From Symsagittifera roscoffensis (lineage: Eukaryota > Xenacoelomorpha > Acoela > Convolutidae): a stretch of DNA of 64,000 nt. Made by a program: the position numbers and the translations under genes. The notes under the pieces are model-generated. The model was not told the DNA's origin. It saw only the letters and a list, made by a program, of their open reading frames with translations, and did no database searches. Shown here piece by piece: positions 1-12,200 of this stretch. The stretch spans positions 684,001 through 748,000 of the forward strand of contig NC_087065.1 of the NCBI RefSeq assembly GCF_963678635.1, written 5' to 3'. Each line of letters opens with the position of its first letter. Positions within the stretch are counted from its first letter, which is position 1.

Positions 1-204
1 TGTTCAGCTGAGCCTTGTGTTTGTTCACGTAGGATATCTGCAGCTGGAACGGCAACTCTCGAACGCCAGCTTCCTTTTTGTCCCCCTCTTTTTTCTTCTG
101 GTCCAGGGGAGCATCTGAAGTTGACTCGTTGTTGTCAGTCGTTGTGCTTGTCGATGGACCAGCATTGTCTTCTGTCTTATTTTTGTTCGAGTTCGCAGCA
201 GATG
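1..204 (-). CDS. vWA gene exon 10 (partial, runs off window)
   Basis: Acceptor AACTTTCCAG| gives Ala at the junction, then a low-complexity polar run (Asn, Lys, Thr, Ser, Asp), KKKEGDKKEAG and LPFQLQISYVNKHKAQLN. The frame is open to base 1 with no donor or stop, so the gene continues beyond the window. Confidence 0.82.
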
Positions 205-3200
205 CTGGAAAGTTATTAAGCTTTTGATGGTCAGATAATTGGTTACGAATCTTCGCATAAGAAGTTAAAAAGGTATCTACTTTTCGAAAAGATGATATTC
301 TTGGAATATTAAAAAATTTTGATAAGCTTTGACTTAAATTTCGATGGTACTTTAAATCAAAGCTATCAAAATTTTTTAATATTCCAAAAATATCATCTTT
401 TCGAAAAGCAGAAAAGTTTTCCAGCTCAACTGTACGAAAATTTAGGCTGTCATTTAAGCAGACTGTCAGAATTTTTGAAATTCGCCATCATCATGGTACT
501 TTTTTCAGTCGAAAAAAAAACTATTTACACCCATTTAATTTTTCTGTGAATTGTTCAAACTTCAATCAAAAACGATTTATAGCCGAACACTTTTTTAGAA
601 TGACCGAAATTACTTCGGTCATAGACCATCCGGTCATTTTCTTAATTGAGGCCGTCGGAATATAAGTTCGGACAAACCTCCTCTGGGTTTGAATCCGAAC
701 TCAAAGAAGTTCTCTGTTTCGCTGGTGACATTTCCGATGCTCATCTTATACGAAGACTTTGTCCTATCAGTTGGGTCTAGCGGATCCCGCACATATCTAT
801 AAATAGAAATTCTTGTTAATCAACGGTAAACTCAACGTCTTTCGGTATTTACAACCCAAAAACAGCTTACAGTTTTCTAAATGAAAAAAAAAACGTTATT
901 ATCCTTATTGTATAACTGACTAATTACTGTAACTTTAGGCGAGTGAGATGAGACACTTTCACGAGACAAAGCTTAACGTGAATTAATTATCGTTAATATT
1001 TTTATGTCATTAAGCCCATAGTGAGAGAATCCTTCATGCGGAAAAGACTGAAATTTTTGTCAACCAATCAAAGGTGTTTTTTTTAAATTCGGAAGAAATA
1101 AGCTATAAATTCAATCAGTTTTGGACAGTTTAAAGAGCGTTGATTGGTTTTTGCGCATTCGGTCCTTCAAGTACAAAAAAGCTTCCTCGCAATCCCCCCC
1201 CCCCCTCTTAATGTCGATCGATCGATGTGCAACACCAATAAAACTCTTACAATGATTCATGAAGAACAAGTGTAATTTCCACTTTGGATCCCACGATCTT
1301 CTTGGAGATTATTCCAGAATATTCCGAGCCCAAGTCAGTAGGAGAGACAATGTTCACAGAACCGTTAGTAGCGTCTGCCACTTTACCCAGAGCTGTCAGT
1401 CGGCAGTCCTCCCCTTCAATCGCCAACACTGACACGCTTACTCTAAAACAATTACTAATTTTAATTTCAAATAAATTAAATAGAATTTTATTTTGTTTCG
1501 ACTATCAATAAGCTAACTGCCTCCTCGCGCCCGCCTGAATTCCATCTTTAGAAAGTTTTAGAAGGCTAAAAACTTGATTATAGTCCATTTAAAATGAATT
1601 AAAATTAACTTTTTTCTAAACAAAAATAAACCATTTGAAACCAATCATGATCAATTGTAAATGTTTTTCTGCAAATTTTTTCCAGCAATTTTGATGTGTT
1701 TTTCAGACATTTTAACCGATTATAATGGCTAAGAATCTTATCAAGTTTAAAGCAAGTATAATCGAACTCTTTTTAGCTAATTAATCATTTAGAATAATTT
1801 TGTCCTAATGAAACCATTGAGCGGCTTCAATTTGGTAGGATCTTCTAGCCGTATTAACAGGCTACCCAAACTTTGGAAGAAACTTGAAAATTAAGTATCT
1901 CAAATGAGCAAAAAGACACAAAAATGTCGCTCTTCAACCCTATTACTGGTCAAAGATAAATTTCTTCTTCATTTTAAGCGCAGGGTAGTCCAAGCTTTTA
2001 GATTGAAAAGAGAAGTGTGTCAAAAACTGCTGATCAAAAAATTGAAGTTTACTGCTGAAAAGGCTTCGATATGATATATGGCTAGACGTTGCAAGACCCG
2101 TCTTCAAGCTACCGGTTTTGCGTGATAAACCACAATTGAGAGTTTTCTTCCCAGATTCTTTGTTCCTGGTCGGAGCCAGAAGCCACCAATTTAAAAATTT
2201 TTTTATTGATGTGGTGTTTGATAAAAAAAAAGACTTTTTAAAACGTATACAATGCCCAAAAATGCCGTTTTTAGCCACTTTTATCTTTTATTCCTAAATC
2301 CGGTTTGGAAGATCAGAGGTTTTAGCATATATTCTATGGTAGCTGCGACCTTTTTTCTAATCATTTAAGGGGAGGATTCTCATGCTTGAAGGACTCAATG
2401 CTTGAAAAACTTCAACCAATCAAAATCGCTAAGCGTTTTTATTGGCTAAATGCTTTTCTCACAAAATCGAAGTCAATATTAACAGAAATTGTATTAAATC
2501 AGTGGAAAATAATCAAAAATATTACAAATTGCGGGTTACAACCGCAATACTATTCAGATAATCATCAAGAATAATGCGGTCAAAATCATAAGAATTTTTC
2601 AGTCTTGAAAATTCATCTGCTTATTATCTAATCGGTCAATATTAACACTAATGGCCTGGATTTATTTTGATACTTTGAGATTTTTGCGATTTACTTTGAG
2701 ATTTTGAATACTCAATTCTTATTGGCTGAAAATAAGCTAAAATTAATTTCAAGCATTCGGTCCTTCAAGCATGAGGGACGCCACCATCATTTAATAGCCT
2801 AATAGAACCTGAAAGAAAAGTTCCATTGAAAATATCCGTGATCAAGTATTCGTCTCTGCTTTTTTGGTGTTTCATTCAATTCAACATATTGAAATTTTCC
2901 AGATATCAGAGGTTTTAACCCAGAGGTTGTAACAATTTTGACAAACATGGTTTCAAAAACATCATTTTACGTCTAAGAGAGGATTGGACACGTGTAAAAA
3001 GTCCAAAAGCTCCGTTTTTTGGACCTTTCTACCCTCTCCTTAATCCGCGCTTGAAAAAAAGAGCTATTTTATGCTGTTCTAAAAACGTACCCTGAAGCAA
3101 AGCTGCGTCGCACAAACATCAACGAGAAAACACTTTTTTTTTTACGTTTTCTCACAGTGGCGATTTTGTCAAATATCAAACGATTCTGATCTACAATTTC

Positions 3201-6200
3201 AACAAGGGTGGTTTCAAAACGAAGCTAAAATCTAATGGACTTTCTGTTTCGTTGTCAATGTGCAAGAGCGCTATTTTTCCGTCCTTCTACCTTTCCCAAA
3301 ATCCACTCCTGAAAGTACTGTATTCAGTTTTAAGCAGTTTTAAAATCGTACGCAGACGCGAACCTCCATTCTGCAAACACAAGCAAGAAAGCGGCAAAAA
3401 ATAATTCAAGGTAAAACTAAACCTTGAAAAACATAACTTCTGCTATGCGTTGGAATCCCAACTCAAAACTGGAGAATAGGCGTCTCACGTCCTCACATCT
3501 GCGACATAATTGATAAATGGAAACTTAATAGCACTGATTATCAAAAAATCAGCTACAATTGCTACTAAACTGCAAATGGTTTGCAGCAAAAAGGCCAAAA
3601 ATTGAGTCTTTTCTTTTTAAGTCTTATAGAAATATGAAGTATCTTTGTTATTATTTATTCAACACAATCAGAAACCTTTAGTTATGTTCAATTTTGACGA
3701 ACACTTGAGCCGTATTAACGTGCTACACATACTAAGAATTAGAAAAACTTGGAAATTGAGTACCTCAAAGTTTCAATCTTCAAACCCAATAGTCTTTCAA
3801 AAATTGGTCGAAGGTTAGACTTCCTTTCAATTCTGAGCGCAAGGAAGTCGATTTCTTAAAGATTTTTTTAAAAATTCTGCCAAAAACTGCAAAATAAAAG
3901 TTTCAAGCACGAAATTTTTTGATTAGCACAGATCGGTGTTTTCAATCAAATCAAAAAACCAATAACATTTTCAATCAAATCGCAGTTGTGAGGACTTCAA
4001 GTTGATGTATTGCTCTGTCTTGCGTGACCCGTCTTCATGGGGCGTGGTTTTTTGTGGAACAACGCAACAAAAAGTCTTCTCAACTTCTGTGGCGGCGAAC
4101 TAGAGGCACTGACTGGGAATTATAATATAGAGTGGGTGGTTGCCAAAAAGACATTTTGAAACGCCGATAATGCCCAAAAACTATGTTGTTAGCCACTAAT
4201 GCCCTTAATTCCTAGATCCTATTTTGAAAATTCAATTGACTGGCCGCAGCGGCCTTCGAGTTTTTTCAGTTAGTAGTTATAGAAACTGAAATAATAGTTC
4301 CACTGGAACTACTTGTCCGCGATCAGGTATTCCCCTCTGTTCTTTTTTCCTTTTTCTCAATTCAATTCAAGAGATTGAAGTTTGCCAGATACCAGAGGTT
4401 CCTGATCTATAATTGGTTATTGAATTGTTCAATTTTGTGTATTGTTCCAAAAAATGGAGAAGAACTTTGTATTCGGGTGTGTTTTAGTTTTTTTGTTTTC
4501 CACGCAAAATCAGGTAACATAAATAATCATCGGACTGTGCTGAGTGATATAACATATTAAAATTCTTTCAGTCGTGATTCGAACCACATTTAAAAATTTC
4601 CAAAAACATTCCAAGTGTCGAGGTTTGAGTTTTTGATGTTTCGTGTTAATCCGAGCAAATAAAGCCAGCGAGCAAGCTTACAACTGCTGAATTGTAACTG
4701 AGTTTTAAGCAAGTAAAATTAGTTTTTGGAGTTTTTAGCTTCATTTTATGAATCAAAAAGTTTATCATTTTCCTTGAATCAAGAATCATTTTATTTTTAG
4801 TTTTTCGAGTCATTTTTCTACAAAAACATTTTTTCAATTTTCCTATATTACTATGACTGTCTAATATGCTTAAATTACATTTTTAAATCAGGTCCATTTA
4901 TCGCGCCAAGCAGAAAAGACCATAATTTCTAAACTGTAGTGTTTTAAAGACCGTATCGGAACACTCTGTGCTACTTGCACAGCAACCGACTATCCTTGTC
5001 TTCTGTGAAGGTCTTTCATTTTTTTTCTTTAAAATTTGTTTTCAGGAAAGAGCGAATGAATATGGCGAAAAAATTTTTAAAATGAGGGGTCGTAATAGCT
5101 AAGATAACGTTGAAATGCCGTTAGAAATGAAATTTTAGGCCAGCTTCTGTGCTGATTTTATGATCAGTTCAGTTTTAAAACCAAAATTAGTCAGACACGC
5201 CCTGGGACAGTTTTTGTAAGTTCATTTTTTGTGGAATCCAAATGAGGGTTGAAAGTGCTTTTTTATGATGCAATCAATGATTGACACCTACTAACTCCTT
5301 TTGAGGTATCTGAAATTGAGAGGGGAAAAGCAAACACTACGCCATAGGCTTTTCTCGGAACAAAAAATTATAACGCATTTTATAATAGTTTTCTGTTTGA
5401 TCTTAGATGGTTCAGTATTATCCATTTTTGTATAATAAACTTTACCCCCATACGCTTTTAACCAACTCGTTTAATAACACACTATTTACCCGAACTCGTT
5501 TGCATAATCGGAAACGTAGTCGTAGAAGTCGTCTTCAGGCTCCTCCGAGCTGAGACTGCCGATGCCGACATTGGCCTCTCCGTCGGTGCAGATGACGACC
5601 TTGCTCTGATTCTGCTTGCCCGCGATAGCCACCGAAAAGAGCAGCGCCGGACCGAGTGCGGTCAGCGACTGCGGGTGCATCCTACACAACAAGGGAATAA
5701 CAGTCCAATTGCGAGTAGTAGAAGAGTGAGCTGATCAGGGGGGGGGGGCGGTGGGTTTTTGGAAACCCCCATGTATTATGAGAATGGTAATTTTGAGATT
5801 AAATGAGAATGGAAGTAAAAAGTGTGACTCATCATGATTTCCATTTATGGAAGTAATACCAAATAAGGAATGTTTTGTATGAAATTTCCATATACCGAAA
5901 TCGCGTAGGCGTTACTTCTCCTATACAAATCCACAATTCTCAGCAAAAACTGTTCTTCCCAATGGCTCCTGCTATGTGTCAAGCTCTTCCCAGCTTTTAT
6001 TCAGATTATTGTAAAAAATCGCTATTTATTTCCGTTTCCTGTGATTTTTAAGAAAAACACATTGTAACACATGATTATTGTGTCTCTACCCAAAACTCTT
6101 TATGTTCTTTGGAGAATTGTCATTTCCATTTGCTTTTAATAGGAATATCCCCTAGCCAAAATTTTCAGAGATTAGATAATTATGTATAAATATATCAAGA

Positions 6201-9200
6201 AATTTACTGTCTTTACACTTTGATCAAACAATGATTCTATTCAAGTATTGTTACGTCAAGCGGAGAAATGTTCAATCAGCTTAGTCGAGCAGTTCAACAT
6301 AACTTACGATGGAAAGGAGCCAAAAAGATGCCTTGTATTGCAAAGAAATGACTAATTTGGAAAAAAAATCAAGAGACATTATTTATGTTCCAACCAGAAG
6401 CTGGCTTCCACACAAACTCTTGGTTCAGCGTTTCTGGAAAGAAATAAAAAAAATCAAAACTCAAAATATGAATCTGATTTGTTGAAGATTATCGAATGCT
6501 TTATTGATTGTCATGGTTCTGTTCATAGTGATTATGTAAGCTTTGTGATAAAATAATCAATTGTCTTCAAATGTGCTCTTAAGAATTTACACTGATAAAT
6601 CTTCAAAAACTAAGCTTTGGTTCAGGAGCACTTTTTTCAGATGAAAAGAAAAAACCCAACTTACAATTAATTGGGAAACTTGGAAAAATGTGTAAAAAGA
6701 CAAAAATTGAGTTAATTTTTGAGTTTCTTGACACTTTCTTCTTCATGTGAGACACCATGTTTTCTTCTAAACAGAGCTAAGTTATCCTGTCGAACCTTCA
6801 ATTTTTCTTACTTGTACCTTTTATCACGAATTGTTTCAATTTTTCGCCAATCATGTAGGGAAATTCTTGAGGGTCTAAAACACTTCTTCGGATCTCTGTA
6901 GAAGATGTCAAATTCAACCGTGTTTTCAAAAAGAGTCATTTGTAGTAAATGTTCACTTGTAAGCAAATGAAAAGTTTTTCCGTATGCCATGAAAACCCGT
7001 ACTTTTTTCTCGAAGTTGACTAAGACATTGCCAATTTTTTTCTAAACTCTCTAATTCTTTTACTCTCGAGTTCTCTCTATTCTGAAAGATCCATGATAAT
7101 TTGCTCACTAGCCTGGGAGATTTTATTAAATTTGAGAATCTTGACAATTTGGTCCCACTTTCAAACTAGATGCAGTAACTCGCCCGTTCTATTTTGATTG
7201 GTTTCAAAAATTGAGATAGATTTCCGTTTCTTTTAAAAATTGTACTCAAGTTGATAGAATGAACTGAACTGTAGAAGAGTTTCAAATAAAATGAAGTTGA
7301 TTTCAGCTGTAGATTTTGTTGATTTTGTCATGAAATTATCTGAACTCATTCAAAAATTTTGCAACACTTGATTGACTTTAATTCGTTATGAAGGATTTTG
7401 TAGAATAAGAATTTTTTTTACTTAAGTTTTTCAAAAGGAAAGAATTTCATTGAAAACTATTCCTATTATTTACAAACTTGGTTGCGTATCTTTATTTAGA
7501 TTTAAGAAACTAGCATATAACTGAATTTTACAAATTTTTTCCATCAACCTCATCACTTTAGAGTTAGTTCTGGAATTCTGTTTGGTTAAATTTTAGTGGT
7601 TATTTCTAAAATTCAGAAGATTGAGAAGAATCTAGAAGTTAATGTGTAATGACTTCCTTTAAAAATCAAGGATTTAATCTGTAGATTCTAAAAATAAGAA
7701 GATTCTTGAATTTAATGAATAATGACGTCAATTTTTTGGGTGGAAATATTCCACAACTTTTACTGTTCTATAAAAGTTAAAGTGTAATGACGTCATTTTT
7801 TCAGGTGGAATTACTTTTTATTACCTAAATAATTCAAGAGACGCCTTCTTAGCTCTGTAGAGGAATCATGTCAGACCCTCTGAATGGCTTTTTCAAATAA
7901 TTTTTCTTGTGATTATTGAATATTTGTTACAAGAATTTTGTCAAAATTAATTTTTTCTAGCTTGAGCAGTTTTTAACATATAAATGTAAATAACTTTTTA
8001 AGTGTACCAAAAATTCTCTCAAGAGTTTTTGCAGAATGCAAAAAACTAAGATTTTTTTTTGGTAAAATGCACGTTTTTTCTTAGTTTTTTCAAAAATTTT
8101 GTAAAATTCTGACTTTACTTCTTAAATGATAAGGCAAAAAACGCAAAATGTTAATGTAAAAAGCTTATTGACTTATTGCTTAAAAAACTTCTTTATTGTC
8201 TTTATTGATGACTTTCATCGCTATTCCCTATGTTAATACCTTGATTTTCTATTGTTTCTGATCAACAGATATCCAAGAATTAGTTTTGTGATGGATTAAA
8301 TTTTGAATAAAGATTTCATAAAGATTAGTAATTAATTGTGCAATAAAAATTGTAATGATTTATTCCGGCAAGATGCTAAAAGTTTTTAAATTTTTTCTAC
8401 AAATCGCAAAAATTGTTTCATTTTTTTCGACAAATTGCATAATTTGTTTCAGTTTTTTCAACAAAATACGAAACGTGTTTCAATTTTTTCAGCAAGATGG
8501 GAAAAAAGTTTCAAGCGTAAGCGAAACTTGTTTCACTTTTTTTTACAAATGCCAAAATTGTTTCATTTTTTTTGACAAATTGCGAAAAGTGTTTTGATTT
8601 TTTTGACGAGATGCGAAACTTTTTCATTTTTTTTGACAAGATGCGAAAAGTGTTTCACTTTTTTAACAAGATGCGAAAATAGTTTCACTTTTTTCCTACA
8701 AATGCGAAAAGTGTTTCACTTTTTCTGACAAAGTGCGAAAAGTGTTTCACTTGTTTGCTACAAAATGCGAAAACTGTTTCAATATTTTTGACAATATACG
8801 AAAAGTGTTTCACTTTGTTGACAAAATGCGAAAAGTGTTTCAATTTTTTCTCCAAAGTGCAAAAATGTTTGAGTTTTTTTTGTTTACATGCAAAAATTAT
8901 CAGGTATTTTTCACTTGTGTACAATTTTTCTTTTGTTTATCCGAATATGTGTGCAAAAATTATTTGAGTTTCTTAACATTAGGTTCTAAATTAGGTTCTA
9001 ATTGATTTTCAATGATTTACTCTGAACCTCTCATCTACTCGCATCATTAAAATGAAATTGAAGAAACTATTTAATTACAAAGAACAAAGTTAATACCAAA
9101 CAACAATTACTTACAAAAAACTTTTAATCAAAGAGCTGTTAAGCAGCAGAAGAGTTCTTGAGGTTCTCTATAGTACGCAGAGCTGGACGAGGTTCCATTG

Positions 9201-12200
9201 CTGGTGGTTGTTGTTGGAAGAATGTTTTGAGGTGTCATTGTTTTTGAGAAACCCTCATCTTCATCTATTGTGATGGGGTTTTCGGCTGATCCTGCCTCCT
9301 CCCAAGGAAAGAAGAAGTCGTCGACTGGTTGAGCCACAAATCTTCAGTCAGGAATCTCGGGGTAGTTCATTCCCACATGATCAGAAACTTCCTTCATCAA
9401 TTGCATTTCATTAAGTTGGTTCTCTGTCATGGGTACGTGTGTCATATGATGTTCGTTGAAGTTCCTTCGTATTACTTCCACCATATGCCAGACTTGGATT
9501 GGGATCTCCATTCGTGCCAGAAAAACTTCAGAGATTGTTTCTCGTACTTGGATTTGTACTAGATCAGGCGAAAACTCTACAGAGGACTTTAGGTTGCTGT
9601 TTTGCACTGAGAAGATAATTTTGAGCAATAAATTGAGTAAAAGAGTAAAAACAAGACAGAACTGAGAGAGGGGTAGCTGACGGAAGATAAGTTAAAATTA
9701 AGGTATTTAGTGCTGAGAGAAGAGGTAGTTGACGGTATTTTAGTTGAAAATAAAGTGATTTTTAATTAGGAGTTAGAGGTACCTTCAACTCGAATGTGTG
9801 GGCTTAACCAATCAGAATTGGTTTTCCTTATTTGGATTGTAGGCGTGTCCAATCAGATTTAGGCTTCCTTTTAAGGAATTTTAGGATAAAAGTCGTGTTT
9901 AATCAGAAACAAAGCTCCATTTTAAGTATTGTCGTTTCCAGTCACAAAAATGTTCATTTTTGTTCCAGTTGTCGTATCCAATCAGAAGACACTTTTCAGA
10001 GCTTAAATCTTCTAAATAAGTGAAAATAAACACAAAAGCAATTGCAAAAAAAAATTACCGAAAGTTGTTTGCTGTAAAAACAAGAAACATTGCCGATATA
10101 AGTATCAAAAGAATAGCGAACAAGTAGCAGCTCTACAATTTTTTTCATCTAGATAATTGAATTTTTTGTATGTAATCAATGAGTTTTTTGATGTTGATGT
10201 AAATTTGGGAGGTTAACTCAAAGTTGATGATTTTTTTAGAGCAAATCTCTGGAAATCTGATTCCAAACCGAATCAAGCAGGAATTTAAACTTTGAAAATC
10301 CTTTAAGAAATGAAAGAATAAAGAACTTTGCTGGGGAGTTTTTACAAATTCGGTTTTGGGTAGGGGATAAATAGAAACTTTGATACATTATCGTACGACT
10401 TTTTGATTAACTTCAAATTCTCGAGAACAAACAAAGTTTCTTTCCTTGTGAGGTGTAATTCAGCCGTAAATTTAAAGCTTTGATAGGCAATATAAGGATC
10501 AAAAGTAAACTCTTTGATTGAGTAAAATTCCCTGGAGAGACCTTTACTTAGTCTGATAACTCTATTTTGTACAAAAAAAACGTCCAAAAATCATGAAAAA
10601 AAGACGAATCAACATCTATGTCATCAATAAGAAAATCAATTGGAATTTTTTCTTTTTCTTGTAAAGTAACTCGAAGAAAATTCATATGTTTTTTTTGTTA
10701 GACATTTTTCAAATATTGATTAAGTTTTTTTAAATACTAAACAGTTCACTTTTAGAAAATGCTGGACTCTGATGGGTTGATTTCTAACAAACAGTGATAA
10801 AAAAAGAAAACTCAATTCCGATTGATTGATTTTCTCTAGGTAATAGTAAATAAAACTCATTTCGTTCTGATTTTCTTTACGTTGGAAGCAATCACTCTAT
10901 ACTTTGTATACCTACTTGAAATTATTTTGAAATATTTAGCGTGTCTATTTAGCGACGGCATCTAAATTATTAAGTATTAAAAAAACAGTTAGTACTTGGT
11001 GCATATCAAATTGGGAGATTTAAAATGTCCCAAAAAATATATTAGATTATTTATACTTACTTTAAATTGTTGAAAATATTTCAAAATAATTTCAAGTATA
11101 AATAATCTATTATATTTTTTGGGACATTTTAAATCTCCCAATTTGATATGCACCAAGTACTAACTGTTTTTTTTAATACTTAATAATTCTTCCATTTTTA
11201 GATGCCGTCGCTAAATAGACACGAGAAAGTGCAGTGTGGGGATTGTGGAAACATGTATATTCGTCAACATGCCTCTCGACACCGCAAAAGTTGTCAAGCA
11301 GGGATTATTTCTTGTCCTGATTGTAAGTATTTCACTTACAATAAGCAAGATATGAATTATCACGTGGCCAAAAAACATGCTCCATCAATTTCAAGCAATG
11401 AACAGTTTGCTCATCTTGCAAGATGGAGTTTCCGAGTTACTAATCGCTCGAGCAACATCAGAGAAAAGAACATGGAGCGAAACAATGGAAACCAAGTGAT
11501 ACAGTGGCAGACTTGAACAAGATTGTGGAGGAGGAAGGGGGTGATGGTGAGAAACTCAAAGAGGAGTTGAGTGCTTGTCAACACTTCCTGGTTGACACTG
11601 CGATGGAGAATGTGAGGCATAAGGTATTTAACTTCCAAATGTCAAAGTAAGATACCAAGATTATTAACGAGAAGCTTGAAGAAGTCTTCAACAAGCTGGG
11701 TTCCGCTGCAAAAATCAATATTGCTCTTGGATTTGTTCTTCGTAATGTCGAAACGGGAGATTATCGGCATTACTACACACACGAAAACAAAACGTTTTCC
11801 GAAAAATTGCAATTACTGTTCACGAAAGCAGATTTGTTTACAATTCAGGGAAAAGCTGAAAAGTTTGATATCACGGAGCAAGGCACCCAAGAACGTCAGA
11901 ACTCAAAATGGAGGTTCAAGTTGATCACAAATGTCACTATTTTCGCTGCATTACTAAAAAAAATTCCAATGGGCTGTCCAGACTCTGTCTTGCCTGAACC
12001 TTTAGTGAAAAACCATTCAGTAAACCGTCTTTTATCCAATAAAGGTAAACATCCATACAAAGATCATCGTTGCCTTTTCCGTGCGTTAACGGTGGGTATT
12101 TGCTTGGTCATAGTAACCTCGATGCTCATACATCTCAGCTGTTTACAGAGTTTATATCAAAATCTGGATACGATCGGAAGAGTTTTCACGGAGATGCCAT

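Noticed and set aside
5740-5760. G-runs and C-runs (also near 1194, 13540, 14300, 15790) as G-quadruplex control sites
   Set aside because: Two are parts of the Polinton-like ends and the others are simple homopolymers; nothing shows function.
8370-8880. CRISPR array
   Set aside because: No constant repeat with unique spacers; the units are imperfect and directly adjoining, in an intron of an animal gene.
8355-9005. Phe/Cys-rich frames on both strands
   Set aside because: Created by the minisatellite; both strands are open, so there is no sign of real coding.
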